Shown here piece after piece: positions 50,150 through 61,800 of a stretch of 64,000 nt of DNA (positions within the stretch are counted from its first letter, which is position 1; each line of letters starts with the position of its first letter). The position numbers and the translations under genes were made by a program. The stretch comes from Trifolium pratense (taxonomy: Eukaryota; Streptophyta; Magnoliopsida; Fabales; Fabaceae). A model generated the notes under the pieces. It had not been told where the DNA came from and did not search any database. It worked only from the letters and a program-made list of their open reading frames with translations. The stretch lies in contig NC_060062.1 in assembly GCF_020283565.1 (NCBI RefSeq), forward strand, positions 59,970,409 to 60,034,408, in the 5' to 3' direction.

Positions 50150-52690
50150 TTGTTGCAGGAACCATCATTTTGTAATAAAACAACGAATTTCTTGTATGTG
50201 TTGAATTACAATCCTCAACAAAAACATCTTCTCAGCTTGCTTGATGTAGTGCTTAAAATCTTCACATGATTGGATGATATTGTTGTTTCTTTAAAGTATA
50301 AATAATTGTATGTTTTGCTTTACTTCAACATTTGGGTTGGATGAATAGGCAAAAATAAAATACTACGAAATTATAGCAAATATATTAGTGAGCTTAATTG
50401 AATTAAGATATGGTACTTCAGGACCAATTCAAATTGTTCATCATTTTCTTGAGGCATGACGCATCAAATGACATTGCAACCATTTTTAGTATACAACAAA
50501 TTAGATTTGTCAATGTCAAACTGTTTTAACACTTTTGCTATATAATCTTATTTAAATTATAAATTTAAATGAGAATATCTCATAAGCTCTTCGGGAGTCT
50601 AGATGATATTTTATCATTAATATAAGCCTCGGATATAAATAATTCATTGTCAAATATAACTAAATCCTTCAGGGATCATCATTATCAAGTGAGCCAGTCA
50701 AATACGTTAAAACACATATTTCACATGAATTGAGTATTTCAGATGCTACTCAACTTAATTAATTTTTGAATTCACTTCAGGTGAATATGCTTCTTGAAAA
50801 TCAATGATTGACATTTATCAATATACTTGAATAACAATTCAAACTCTAAACATTTTGTTTTTATTATTTTTCTCTTGAAAACTTATTCATATCGATTTAT
50901 CTCCATCTGCAGATGAAATGGACTACTGGTCCAAAAACATTTCGCTTTGCAAAGCTAGTTTAATTTTGTATCAATTGCGTCTATCTTATTTAGTCAATCA
51001 TTTCATTGTCTATAATCCTTAATAGACTTTGATTTATGATCCTCATTATCATTTATCACATATATAGCGCTTTATTATGTGCAAAAATATTGTCAACGTT
51101 GACTTCATCTCGGTTCCATCGTATTCCATTCGTGACATAGTTTGTCGAGATCTCTATATTTTCGTAAATTACAGGTACCTGATAAGTTCTTCTGGAACTG
51201 GAAAATTAATTATGTCAAATACTATTTTCATATCCTCACTCGGGTCATCTTTGTTTTTAGCTCCTTTTCTTATTTGAGGATTTTTATCTTTGGAACCGAT
51301 TTGCTTACCATGCTTCACGCGTGGTTAGGAATCATTTGCAATATTAGATTGTCCAACAGGGACATTCATTTTTATTGGAGCATTAGCAGCTGTTGATTGA
51401 TTTCATAAACTTTGCAAATGAGTTATCTTTTGAACTTCTGGTTCATATTGATTTCTAAGAGGATCAAAATAACAATTATTAATTTATTTCAAAACATTTC
51501 AATTGAACTTCTAGTTCATATTTTTAGCTGCTTATTATCTCCCCCTAATATTGGGAAAACTAATTCACCAATTGATAATCAGCCCATAAAGCTGTAAAAA
51601 AATCTCCAATTATTGGCTCACTTTGGAGATTCATATAAAAATTATTTTCCCAATATTCTTTTACTACCCATTTAAATGCATTATATTGGAGCAATTGAGA
51701 CGTACCCAACACATCCAAAAATGTTTATATGGGAAAATAGGTTTATAAACTAAAATTCAAATAAATTAGGGGAGAGCTTATGTATATAATAATTTGTTGG
51801 CATGATGCTATTCAATATCTCAACATACATGTTTGAGTGTTCCCAACTATAACTTAGAATGAATCTTCAGGTCCATTATTTTTTGTTTGTATGAACATAT
51901 TTCACAAGATGTTTGGTATAAATTTCAATTAACATATGATATTTATCAAATACTTTCTAGAATAATATATATAAAATGATCTCTTAAAAATAATCTCACA
52001 AACTTCTGGTTGTGAGTTTATAACAAACATACATGTGACCATTAGGTTGATGCATCAATTCAAATTTTAGAAATCTAATCGGTCCACATGATCGGTGTAT
52101 TGATTTACAAATATCACCTTATATATTCTAAAAAAATAAAAGATGTTCATTTACTTAATTTATCAACTTCCTTTGGGAACTAGTAACACATAAAAATTAT
52201 TAGATTAAATGAACTTTTGGCCATTCAATACATATCCATAGAAATTTTTTGCATCATAATAGACCAGAAATGACCCAACTGATCTTGCCAATGACAAAAT
52301 TAATATGATTTATTTGTAAACTTCTGGTTTACTTGAACATGTGCTTAAGTTGCACTAATATCATAAGTACACCACAAACTAGAGATAAAAGTTGATAATA
52401 TGTCTCGTAATATAGAGATAAAATATCTCCGTCGTTTCTTGTTTCAATATGATATTCATTTATGTGAATATCATTCGGTAACAAATTTCTTTAAGACTTA
52501 AAATATAAAATACATTAGCAAAGTGCAACTTTGTTTCTCGATATAACAATGCATTGACTCTTCTGGAGTCTTCAATAATTTTCGTACTACCAAATCTAAA
52601 ATTTAATTTTTCATGAATAGTAGTATCGATGAATATTTTCAAGCTAAACAAATATGTTTCTACAAAAAAAATCTTTTCGGTGGAACACAA
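50150..52690 (-). pseudogene. Decayed Copia pol (integrase to RNase H)
   Basis: On the minus strand, 52460-52690 matches the GAG-pre-integrase region (RRVNALLYRETKLHFANVFY). About 51860 has GPEDSF...VGN of the integrase C-terminus. 51430 has QYEPEVQKITHLQ. 51290-51370 has NVPVGQSNIAND and KQIGSKDKNP. About 50770-50840 has an EAYSPEVN segment from the RT region. 50400-50560 has fragments of the RNase H segment. Multiple stops and frameshifts rule out function. Confidence 0.75.
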
Positions 52691-54733
52691 TAAAAAAAAT
52701 AGTAATAATTTATTTGTATGAGAATTAAAAGAGTAAAAATAAAGTATAACAATTTTTTTTTTTATGTGGATTTAAGTAGAATTAGAAATTAAAATATAGT
52801 AACAATTAAAAGATTTTAAAATTAAAATCAATCAATTGATTTAAATATGTAACCGAATAATTAAAATCAATTTATGTTTGCAAGGAATAATTTTTTTTTT
52901 TTTTTAAGAGCAAAGAATAATCATTATTATGAGAGGAAGAAAAAAAAAACGTTTGAACCATGCATTCAATCACGAGTTTAATATATCAATAATATCCATC
53001 CAATGTATGTACAACAATGGATATACAAAATATTCTTGAACTTTTTTTTTCTTTTCAAAGTTGCTACTTCAAGAGCATATTCAAGAGACATAAATAATTC
53101 TTCTATTGATTTCCTTTTAATTTTGGTTCACGTTATACCAAGATCAAATATATCATATAGATTGTAATCATGTTGCAAAATTTTGTAAGTTCTTCAGGAA
53201 CTTAACAATATATCTCTATCAACAATGGCTATGGAAAATTACAATTTTCCAATCCTTCTGGAATACTTGATATTAAACTTTTGCTTATTCAAGAACTATA
53301 TCTTTAGGGAAATTAAAATATTAGTTCTTCAAGAATTATACCACCAATATTTATAAACATTGATTATGAAAAATTGTTCTTGAGCGATACTACAAAAAAT
53401 GTTTTAATATTGAATTTTAAGTTCTTCAAGAACTATACAAATAATTTTTCATTAACAATGGTTCGGGAAATTCATATTCTTTGAGTAATCCATCGGAGAT
53501 CATTATTATTAAAGCATTAGTTCTTCAAGAACTATATCACAAGTGATCTTCATAATGATTAAGAATAATTTATTCTTTGTGCATTCAATTGGATTTTTCC
53601 TTTTTTTTTCTTTAGTTCTTCAGGAACTAATTTGCCCACTTTTTACTCTTTTCTTTTCATTATTTTTTTCACTTCTAGTGAGAAGCCGAAATTTTAAAAT
53701 TAACACAGTCATGACTATTACCACGACCATGACCACAATTTTTTTTTTCATGGTAATCGTGTGTTACTACATTCACTTCTGGGAATGGAGTAACATCAGT
53801 GGGTTAGATTTCATTCACTTCTGGGAATGATTTTTCATTTATTTATCATTGATATATACTATCATCAAATAATAAAAATAAGCAAATAATTAGATAAACA
53901 TAGTAAACACAGTCTAATAAAAGATAATTCCAATTATTTTTATTAATACTAATATAATGTAACGTACTAAAATTTTATAATGCAAATTAAATAGTAACAT
54001 AATGAAATTAATAATAATTATAATGTAACATATGCTATGAATGAGATTAATTAGTATCTTATTGAAAATAAATTGGAATATTTTTATGCTTTAGCTTTAC
54101 AATATGATGATACATATTAAATTATTATTATTATTATTATTTATTTTTAATCAGCATGATATGCATAGATTATACACTATTATTATTATTATTTTTATTA
54201 TTATTATTATAACAATAAATAAAATAAATTCAATAAAAATTATAAATAGCCAAAACTCTAAAAAAAAAATTGATAAAGCTATCCTTCAGGGATGCATGTA
54301 TATGTATTTTGAATTCTTCTGGAATTCATAAGAAATAATTTATAAGAAGTTCTTCAAGAATTATATAACATCATTATAATGTAAAATTAATCATTTATGC
54401 AATTTTTCAGGAATGCATACAACATCGAGTTCTTCAGGAACTGTATAACATATATTATAATGTAATAGGAATACATATATTGGTACAATCCTTCAGGGAT
54501 GTGTCCCAATTGAATTCATCAAGATTTCATGGAGAATAAAATTTGGATTTTTAAGTTCTTTAAGAACTATATAATAGATCAAATCAGTTATTTTTTTTTT
54601 CAATCCTTCAGGGATTGATATTTTAGAAGCGTAGGTTTATGAATCTTCAGGATTCATATTTTAAAATTTCATCATACTATGAATCTTCAGGATTCATATT
54701 TTAAAAATTTCACTACGATACTTCTGGATCGTA
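50416..54733. repeat. Dispersed hairpins with conserved CTTCWGG loop
   Basis: I counted about 22 exact CTTCAGG or CTTCTGG heptamers in the Copia interior, plus several near-matches (CTTCAAG, CTTCTAG). Most are flanked by complementary arms of 4-7 bp that differ from site to site: TATGAAT/ATTCATA (54638, 54678), TCAATC/GATTGA (54600), TTAGTT/AACTAA (53612), TAAGTT/AACTTA (53186), TGAATT/AATTCA (54310), ATTCA/TGAAT (50770), TACGAT/ATCGTA (54714), CTCACAA/TTGTGAG (about 52005), GACT/AGTC (52556). On the element's own strand the loop reads CCWGAAG. They are densest in the 5' non-coding and gag part (53.1-54.7 kb). Confidence 0.75.
52880..52921 (-). mobile_element. Ultra-short poly(A) insertion inside the Copia element
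   Basis: GCAAGGAATAAT (52880-52891) and GCAAAGAATAAT (52910-52921) flank a T-run plus AAGA. On the minus strand this is a TCTT-poly(A) tail. There is one mismatch between the repeats. Confidence 0.4.
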
Positions 54734-54860
54734 AGCTGTGAATCAATATGAAAAAAAAAACGAAAAAAATAGAATAAAAAAATACAAGAAATAAAATTAT
54801 CACCTCTCATGGTTGCTATACCTTTCTAGAGAGGGGAGAGAGACTATCGTGCTGATAACG

Positions 54861-55057
54861 TGTTATGAACTATTTCTAGAGAATAGCTAGAATAGAGAAG
54901 AAGGAGAGAAAGGGAGAAGAGAAAGGAATAGACTATTGTATTGTTCTATTCAAGGTGTGTCTTTTACATTGTGAGATAGTCATATATATAGGAGATTACA
55001 TGGGCCAAGAATATGGGCCTAGACTAATGGACATCCACATCTATATTATTCATAACA
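54861..55057 (-). repeat. Copia LTR (5' LTR)
   Basis: Same 197 bp as 49588-49784. The adjacent inner sequence on the minus strand is the primer-binding region. Confidence 0.9.
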
Positions 55058-55599
55058 AATCTTTATTATTTGTTTTGTCAAGATTTATTTATTTTACTTG
55101 TGTTTTGTTATGCTGCACTCGTTTTTCATCCACCAAAATTTTATCATATTGAAATTTTAATGACCAAATTGTATTGAAACAACTTTGTTTCTTTGAGTTT
55201 TGGCCCAATCACCATGAATTAATTATGCCTTGACGAGATAGTACTTTTAGGGTGGATAATTTCGGAGAAAATGTTTGTGTTTTAACTAAAGCGTAATTGT
55301 GAGCGTGTTGATTAGTCCCACATCGATTGGAGGTCAATGTGACAAATTTACGAAATGTTTAAATCTAGTGTTGTAAACACCTAACATTGTCATGAGTCAC
55401 GCGACCCATCTTCTGATTTGCGCTGATGTGTTGGATTTGTACTCATTAAGTATTTTATCCGAGGGGATCAAGGTTCGTCAAATAAGAGATCGACTAAGAA
55501 GGTACGTTTTCAAAACAATTTTATTTGCTTAGTTTTTTTATTTATGCTTAGTTATTATTCTTAATCCACAAGTATCTCTTCTAGTTGTTTAAAGTCTTG

Positions 55600-56060
55600 T
55601 GAAGTTAGAAGTTGTTCATTCTCTTGTAGTAGTTTTAATTGTGTCTTATCCTTTATGGAAGTAGGGTTATCAGACGGTGAAAGAGCATAGCCGTTATCAC
55701 TTTTTTGAATTGCGGTGATTTTCTATTAGTACTTATAAATCCAAAAGTGATCATAGCCTTCCTATGGATTCAATAAAGAATTAGGCTTACGCGCTCTCTT
55801 CCTTGGCACAGTATCCAGCTGAGTTTCGGAATTCAATTCCTGAACTGACTCTAAATTGCTAGTTTCAGAATTTGTCTTTGTATTTCGTCTTTCGGAGGAG
55901 TTTGCAGTTGGACAAGAATGTCGTTTCCTTTTTGAACCAGAACTTTAAGAATACATAAAGGAATTAGGCTTCCTCCAAATGCATTAAGGAATTAGGCTTA
56001 CGAGTTATCTCCCTTTGCATAATATCCGACTAAGCTCCCAAAGTCAGTTCTACAACTTTA
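55600..56060 (-). pseudogene. Inverted duplicated fragments of the PDS5-like gene
   Basis: The minus strand of 55600-55955 follows the large exon of the gene at 58825 (plus-strand 61580-61900): AAGAGAGCGCGTAAGCCTAA, GGCTATGATCAC and GTGATAACGGC are shared, with small indels and stops. A second, more diverged partial copy lies at 55960-56060 (CGTAAGCCTAATTCCTTAAT). No introns or start are included. It faces the functional gene about 5.5 kb away. Confidence 0.8.
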
Positions 56061-56559
56061 TTAGAAAATAACTTTGTAAGGGAGAAGGATCAATATTGTC
56101 ACCAGTTCAGATTTAGCAAATTTCATGAAATCGCTCATATTCTCAAGATCGATAATATATTACTCGGTGTATGTTCATCAAAATTTCATCGACTTATTGT
56201 CAGGTACACTCTTCTTTTATTTCTCATTCTCATCATAATTGACATGAGTTATGTGAATAATATTGTTTTCTTTTCTCACATGTATGCGTTAACTTACTTT
56301 GGACTACTTAGTTAGCTTAATATACATAGAAAAGATGAAGGATTTTGAGTAATAATAAAGGATCAGTGTCCCTCAATTTAATGGTAAAAAAAAAATGACA
56401 AATTTGACGCAGAACAACCTATATTCAAACTAGTGAACTAAACATAATAATTCCCCAGACTAAAAAATTTAAAACAAAAATTAAACATGTTTATTGGTAC
56501 TTGTTGGTGAATCACCGGTGTATAGTGTGAGAGGTTCGAACTTCGGCCCTTGCATATAT

Positions 56560-57130
56560 AATGTGGTATCCCCTAGAATGGATCTAGAAATTTTGAATAG
56601 TGACTCTGCATCGCATGAAAAAGTTTCGATGTATCCCCAAGAATGGATCCAATCCCCTATATTGGCTAATTCAAATGGAAACTTTCTTCAACTTCCGTGC
56701 CCCGCTGAAAAAGTCAAGCCTCCAAATCATTGCTTTACATCTTGAAGGTCGTGCAACTTCTTGGTTTCAATGGAATACAATCTATTGTCGTCGTGGCCGA
56801 TCTTCCTAACCATCAATCGCCACTGTTTTGCCCCTACCCAATATGAAGATATTGAAGGTGATTTATGAAAGCTCTCCCAAATTAGCTCCTTCGCTGATTT
56901 CAAGTCCAATTCGAGGATTTGATGAACAATATATCTAAATCCTTGCTCATTAGTTTTTTCATCAATGGCTTGAAGAGGAACCTTCTCCGGAAATTACAAT
57001 TTCACCGGCCAACTACATTATATATGCAAGGGCCAACTACATCGATGGAAACGTTTTCTATGGCAAGGGCGTACAAGTCCCATTTCGATGATATGCCCTC
57101 TGTGGGCAAAAATTGGCCCTGCAGCTAGCC
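56560..57130 (+). pseudogene. Ty3/Gypsy gag relic
   Basis: Gag capsid-like motifs appear across shifted frames: NPLYWLIQMETFFNFRAP, LHLEGRATSWFQW near 56740-56780, FADFKSN near 56895, SFFINGLKRNLLRKLQFHRP near 56955-57015 and ETFSMARAYKSHFDDM. A 42-bp duplicated stretch (CAACTACAT repeated) interrupts the last part. No LTRs were identified around it. Confidence 0.65.
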
Positions 57131-57658
57131 CAACTCACCACACAACCCCAATCCTGCCCCCAATGTTAAACCTTTACTTTCTCAAGGTGAAGAAATGGTG
57201 CACTCTTCGAGTGAGTGTGAGCTCCTCGAAACAGAAAACAACAGAAAGTTCAAGAAGAGAGCAAGTTATTATCATTGAACATAACTCAAATGAGTACAGT
57301 TTACAACATCTATACCCAAGCTTAACTAACTAGTGTAAAATAAGAAAACAATATAACAAAACAGAAATAGTAGGAAATACAGCCAAGACCATATATCATT
57401 CACACACAACACAAAGTCACGCACCCATGTTGGCTTCTTGTTCTTGCTAACATGTTTCCCTATTGTTGGGCCTTTCCCATCAGCTCATTAATATGCGTGA
57501 ATTTCTTTTGGCACCCTACAAATATTTTTACGCCTCCTGCAAGATTATTAAAATATTTGTGTTCATTCCTTAAGTAGCGGACATGTAAAATCTTGAAAAT
57601 GTTATGTTAGGGGTGTTTTTTTCCCTCTAATTTCTCATGTTTATAACGTCTACCGCTT

Positions 57659-58088
57659 TTAGAATTATTAGGATTTAAACATATGAGGAGAACCCAACCC
57701 AAAAGACTAGTCCAATAGGTGGGAGAGTCTCATGGCTTAAATACAACATCAAGTACATTTTGATATACTCGATATGGGACTCCTAACACTACCACGCTCT
57801 TTAAGAGCCGACGTTCACAGCGGCTTTCACTCTATCGGCATTGATCTGATGGTAGTCCTTTCATTTTCGGCAGCTTTACTCACCTATCAGTATTCGGTAG
57901 AACGCCTTAATCCAGCCTATAGGTAGCCCTTTCCGTGGCTCAACTCTCAATGAAAGCACCAATTTTTAGAATTTAAGCACATGAGGATTGATCAACCCAA
58001 AAGACTAATCCAATAGATGAAAGAGTCTCGTGACTTAAATATCACATCAAAAACACTTTTATATACTCGTTGTGCGACTCCTAATACA
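57659..58088 (-). mobile_element. TRIM-like small retroelement
   Basis: Direct repeats of about 125 bp at 57659-57788 and 57964-58088 share AAAAGACTA, CCAATAG and ATATACTCG and end at GACTCCTAA on the plus strand. On the minus strand each starts near TGTTAGGAGTC. They flank about 175 bp without coding potential. After the upstream repeat comes TTGGTGCTTTCATTGAGAG, and before the downstream one a purine-rich AAAGAGCGTGGTAG. The structure fits a terminal-repeat retrotransposon in miniature. The repeats have diverged, so it is old. Confidence 0.5.
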
Positions 58089-58824
58089 AATTCTTGAAAA
58101 CTCGGTCCCCAACTTTTTCCCCAAATTTTGATATCTTTTTCTCGGAAATCACGTTTCTTAGTATTGGTTATCTAGCTAGAACGAGATTTGAGTTATGATT
58201 CAATAACAACAACCTGATATAATATTAGATTAGATGATCTATAAATAATCTTGAATAAACTCTAATCCTACTAATTTAAAACTGAATTTAATCTAACTGC
58301 ATTTCAGATTCTCAATCTCAGTTGTCATTAGAATAGACTGACAGACATGCACCAATGACCAAACCTCTTTTGTGACTAACTGTCAGAGACATCATAGATA
58401 GATAACATTGACACGTAGACACATAGTGTTGTCACTACAATGAAATCATCAAGGGTATAATTGTAAATTACAGAATCAAGTGATGACCCAAAACTTTAGT
58501 TCTTGAAAAAAAATAAATTCTTTAAAAAATTTCCATCGCTGTTTAGTAGTGACTAATTTCAGTCAAAAAATTTACCAAACACACAAAGACAATTTTTTCC
58601 TTTTAACCAATATTTTTTTTTATATAAAAGAGTTGAAAATCGAACTTTTGATCACTTATTTAAGAATTTAAGAGGCGGATTTGTTTATATCTCTGCTTGC
58701 ATGTCAAACACTTAGACATAAACCCTCAAATTGAGTTTTGCTGAGTTGTACATTGGCACTCTTAGGGCTATAAAGTGTTTGGTTTTTTTTGTCTGAGTGT
58801 GTGTGATTCCTTTCTGATCAAAAA

Positions 58825-61800
58825 ATGGCTTCTTCTGATGATGATGATAGAGATACAGTGAAGAGGCTTAGACATTTGGGGAGAAAACTATCCAAAAACC
58901 TAGCTTCTTCTGTTGATAACCTTCTTCAATTACTTGATGTAATGTATCTTTTATCCTTTCTTTCATTGTGTAATATATCTATATCTTTCTGCTTGATTCG
59001 TGTGTCATGAATTCAATTTTAATTTCTGAATTTTGATTCCTATGCTTTGTTTAATTAATATCTTTCTGCTGGATTTGTGTCATGAATTCAATTTTTTTTA
59101 TAGGTAAATGGTAGTGGTTAATTTGTTAGGCAATAATTAAGTGGTTGAGCTTAAGTTGTTAATGAGTTTCAATTCGTTTGAGAGAATCCGAGTTCGAATT
59201 CTGACTAGAACAATCACTGATCATACATTACTAACTTTTTGACCGAACTCTGGATTATCAGAGTCTCGTCTCTTGGGAACAAGAGGGTTAAGACCAAAAA
59301 TATTTGTTAGGCAGAGAGGGACAATTTGTTAGCAGCAGAGATTGAACCCTAAATTTCATTCTTAACACTCCTTCGTGAATTCAATTGTACCTACTGAATC
59401 TCTTCTATTGATATATGTTTATCTGGATTCTGGTGTCATGGATTCTGTTGTATCTGCTGAATTGAACTTTTGGTTTTTTCTTATATTTTTCTTTTTTGCT
59501 GAATTGTGTGTGTCATGGATTCAATTGTGTCTTCTGATATATGGTACTACATTGATTTGCTTAGGTTTGGTTTAGATATATGTTTGTGTCAGTTCTCTAA
59601 ATTGTTTCTGTAATGCAAGTGTTTGTATTAATTTGTGCGGTGCTCTAACCTCAAATGGGTTCTAACTGTTAGAAATTGGAGCTGGTATTATCAAACTTGG
59701 ATCAAAATCCAGCCAGGCCAATTCAAGAATCACTTGTACTTCCAATGAAGACACTGATTTCCGATGAACTTTTGAGACACACGGATGATGATGTTAAGAT
59801 TTCAGTTACAGCTTGTTTCACTGAGGTTGCAAGAATTACAGCACCAAATTCCCCTTATGATGATGAACAAATGAAGGTGCTCGTTTTAATTTGACGTAAT
59901 TGTCATTTTTCAATTGAAAATTCAATTATACAATATATATCATATATGATGAATATAACTTTTTATGTTTTTATTTTTAAAATTATGCATAAGTAACATC
60001 TCTTTTCACCGTGAACAGGAATTTTTTAAGCTTACAGTGGCAGCTTTTGAAAACTTGTCTCATGTATCTGGCCGCAGATACAACAAAGCACTTACCATAC
60101 TTGAAACTTTTTCAAAGATTAAAATATTCTTGATCATGCTGGACCTTGAGTGTGATGACCTGGTTATTCAAATGTTTAAAGATTTCTTGAGAATTATAAG
60201 GTTAGCGCCCTCACAACATATATTTTTTTATGTCACTTCCGGTTTATGTAGCACTGACATGTAGACACAACACTGACACTGCTCGGGCACGTCCTAAATA
60301 TGATGTTTCGGTGCTTCTTAGTTCGGATTATGACATTGATGTCATAATGGTTATGCTAAGTCATTGCTCATATGAACCACGTCGCAGAAAAAGGCTTTGG
60401 CATTGTTTGATCCATGCAGCCAACACCGCCTAGTGGGGAAAAACTTTGATTTTTGTGATTCTCATTTGATAGATGCACAAATTCAAATCATCTCTATAAT
60501 AGTTGTACACCAAACTTTGAGTGTTATTGTTTACATAACATAAAAATTATGTTAATGTTGTAATCATGTGTCATTTTTTCTGTTTACTGTTCTTATTATT
60601 AATGACTTTTTTGAGAGGTATTGCGTTAGGAACCAAACAATATCTTTATTCCTAACACATTGTTTGCTCAATTTAAAGGGAAAACCGTTCTAGTAATGTA
60701 ATTGAATCAATGGAGATGGTAATGACCGGGATACTCGATGAAAGCGATGATATTTCCTCGGATCTTCTCAGGCCTTTGTTAGATAGCGTAAGAAAAGAGA
60801 ACCAGGTAACATTCTTTGCCTTATTCATTTTTTTTTTCCTTTTGTTTCTTTTATTAATTTATGATTTGGTTATTTGTTGTTTCATGTCCTTCTATTTTAC
60901 TGTGTCAATCTGGTTTTATTTGATTTCCATTTCTCACAGATTATTTCACCGATTTCTTGGACCTTGGGAGAGAAAGTATTTACCAATTGTGCGGTCAAAC
61001 TTAAACCGTATCTCATGCAAACAGTTGATTCCTCAGGAAGAGCTCTTGATGAGTATGCACAAATAGTAGCTTCTATTTGCCAGAATCAATCTGAATCCCC
61101 GGAACGTAATCATTCAGCGGTGGTACTTAACCTTAACTGTTGTGTTGTTGTTCTATCATTAGTATGTTTTCTAAATCAACAGCCTTCAAACTAATGTAAG
61201 GATTGATTGTGTTGCAATGCTTCAGGTTCAGGCAATTGAGTTTGAGAACATTGTTGTTGTACCTAAAGATGATCATGAAAAACCCTGTGACGTAAATTAT
61301 CTTTTCCCTTTCTCAATAAGCTTTTGAATTATTAACTTTTCCCTTACAATTATAATGCTCGCTTCATCAATGCATTGCATTGGTCAATTTTAATGCAATA
61401 ACGCAATATTAAATATTTATCTATGTTCTTAAAATCAGGTGACCAGTGGGTTTGAAACAGATAACATTTGTGTGAGAGAGGCTGAAATTACGGATGACAC
61501 AAACTCAAAAATAAGAAGTACCAACGCTGTTACAGTGGACGATGGTACCAATGCTGTTACAGTGGACATTGAGTTTACAAAAAGTTCTGATTCAAAAAGG
61601 GAACGACATTCTTGTCCAATTACGAACACCGAAAGACAAAATACAAAGACAAATTCTGAAACTGGCAATTTAGAGTCGGTTCAGAAACAGAACTCCGAAA
61701 CTCAGCTGGATACTGTACCAAGGAAGAGAGCGCGTAAGCCTAATTCTTTATTGAATCCAGAGGAAGGCTATGATCACTCATGGATTTCTAGAAAATCATC

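Larger units (their letters stand above)
49588..55057 (-). mobile_element. Ty1/Copia LTR retrotransposon, 5.47 kb, defective
   Basis: Two 197-bp LTRs (49588-49784 and 54861-55057) look identical base for base. They are flanked by the 5-bp target duplication AATCT (49583-49587, 55058-55062). On the minus strand the primer-binding region is CGTTATCAGCACGATAG after the 54861-55057 LTR, and the polypurine tract CCAAGGGGGAG precedes the other LTR. The 3' non-coding part has the common Copia motif CCCACTGGGTTTTCCTGGTA. Coding remnants follow gag-integrase-RT-RNaseH order but are full of stops. The insertion is recent although the interior is dead, so it must have been mobilised in trans. Confidence 0.9.

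Noticed and set aside
53543..54331. Plus-strand short frames (Phe/Ile-rich) inside the Copia element
   Set aside because: They run opposite to the element and come from poly-T and ATT runs.
49588..55057. Active autonomous Copia element
   Set aside because: No continuous polyprotein frame exists; stops and frame changes occur throughout pol.
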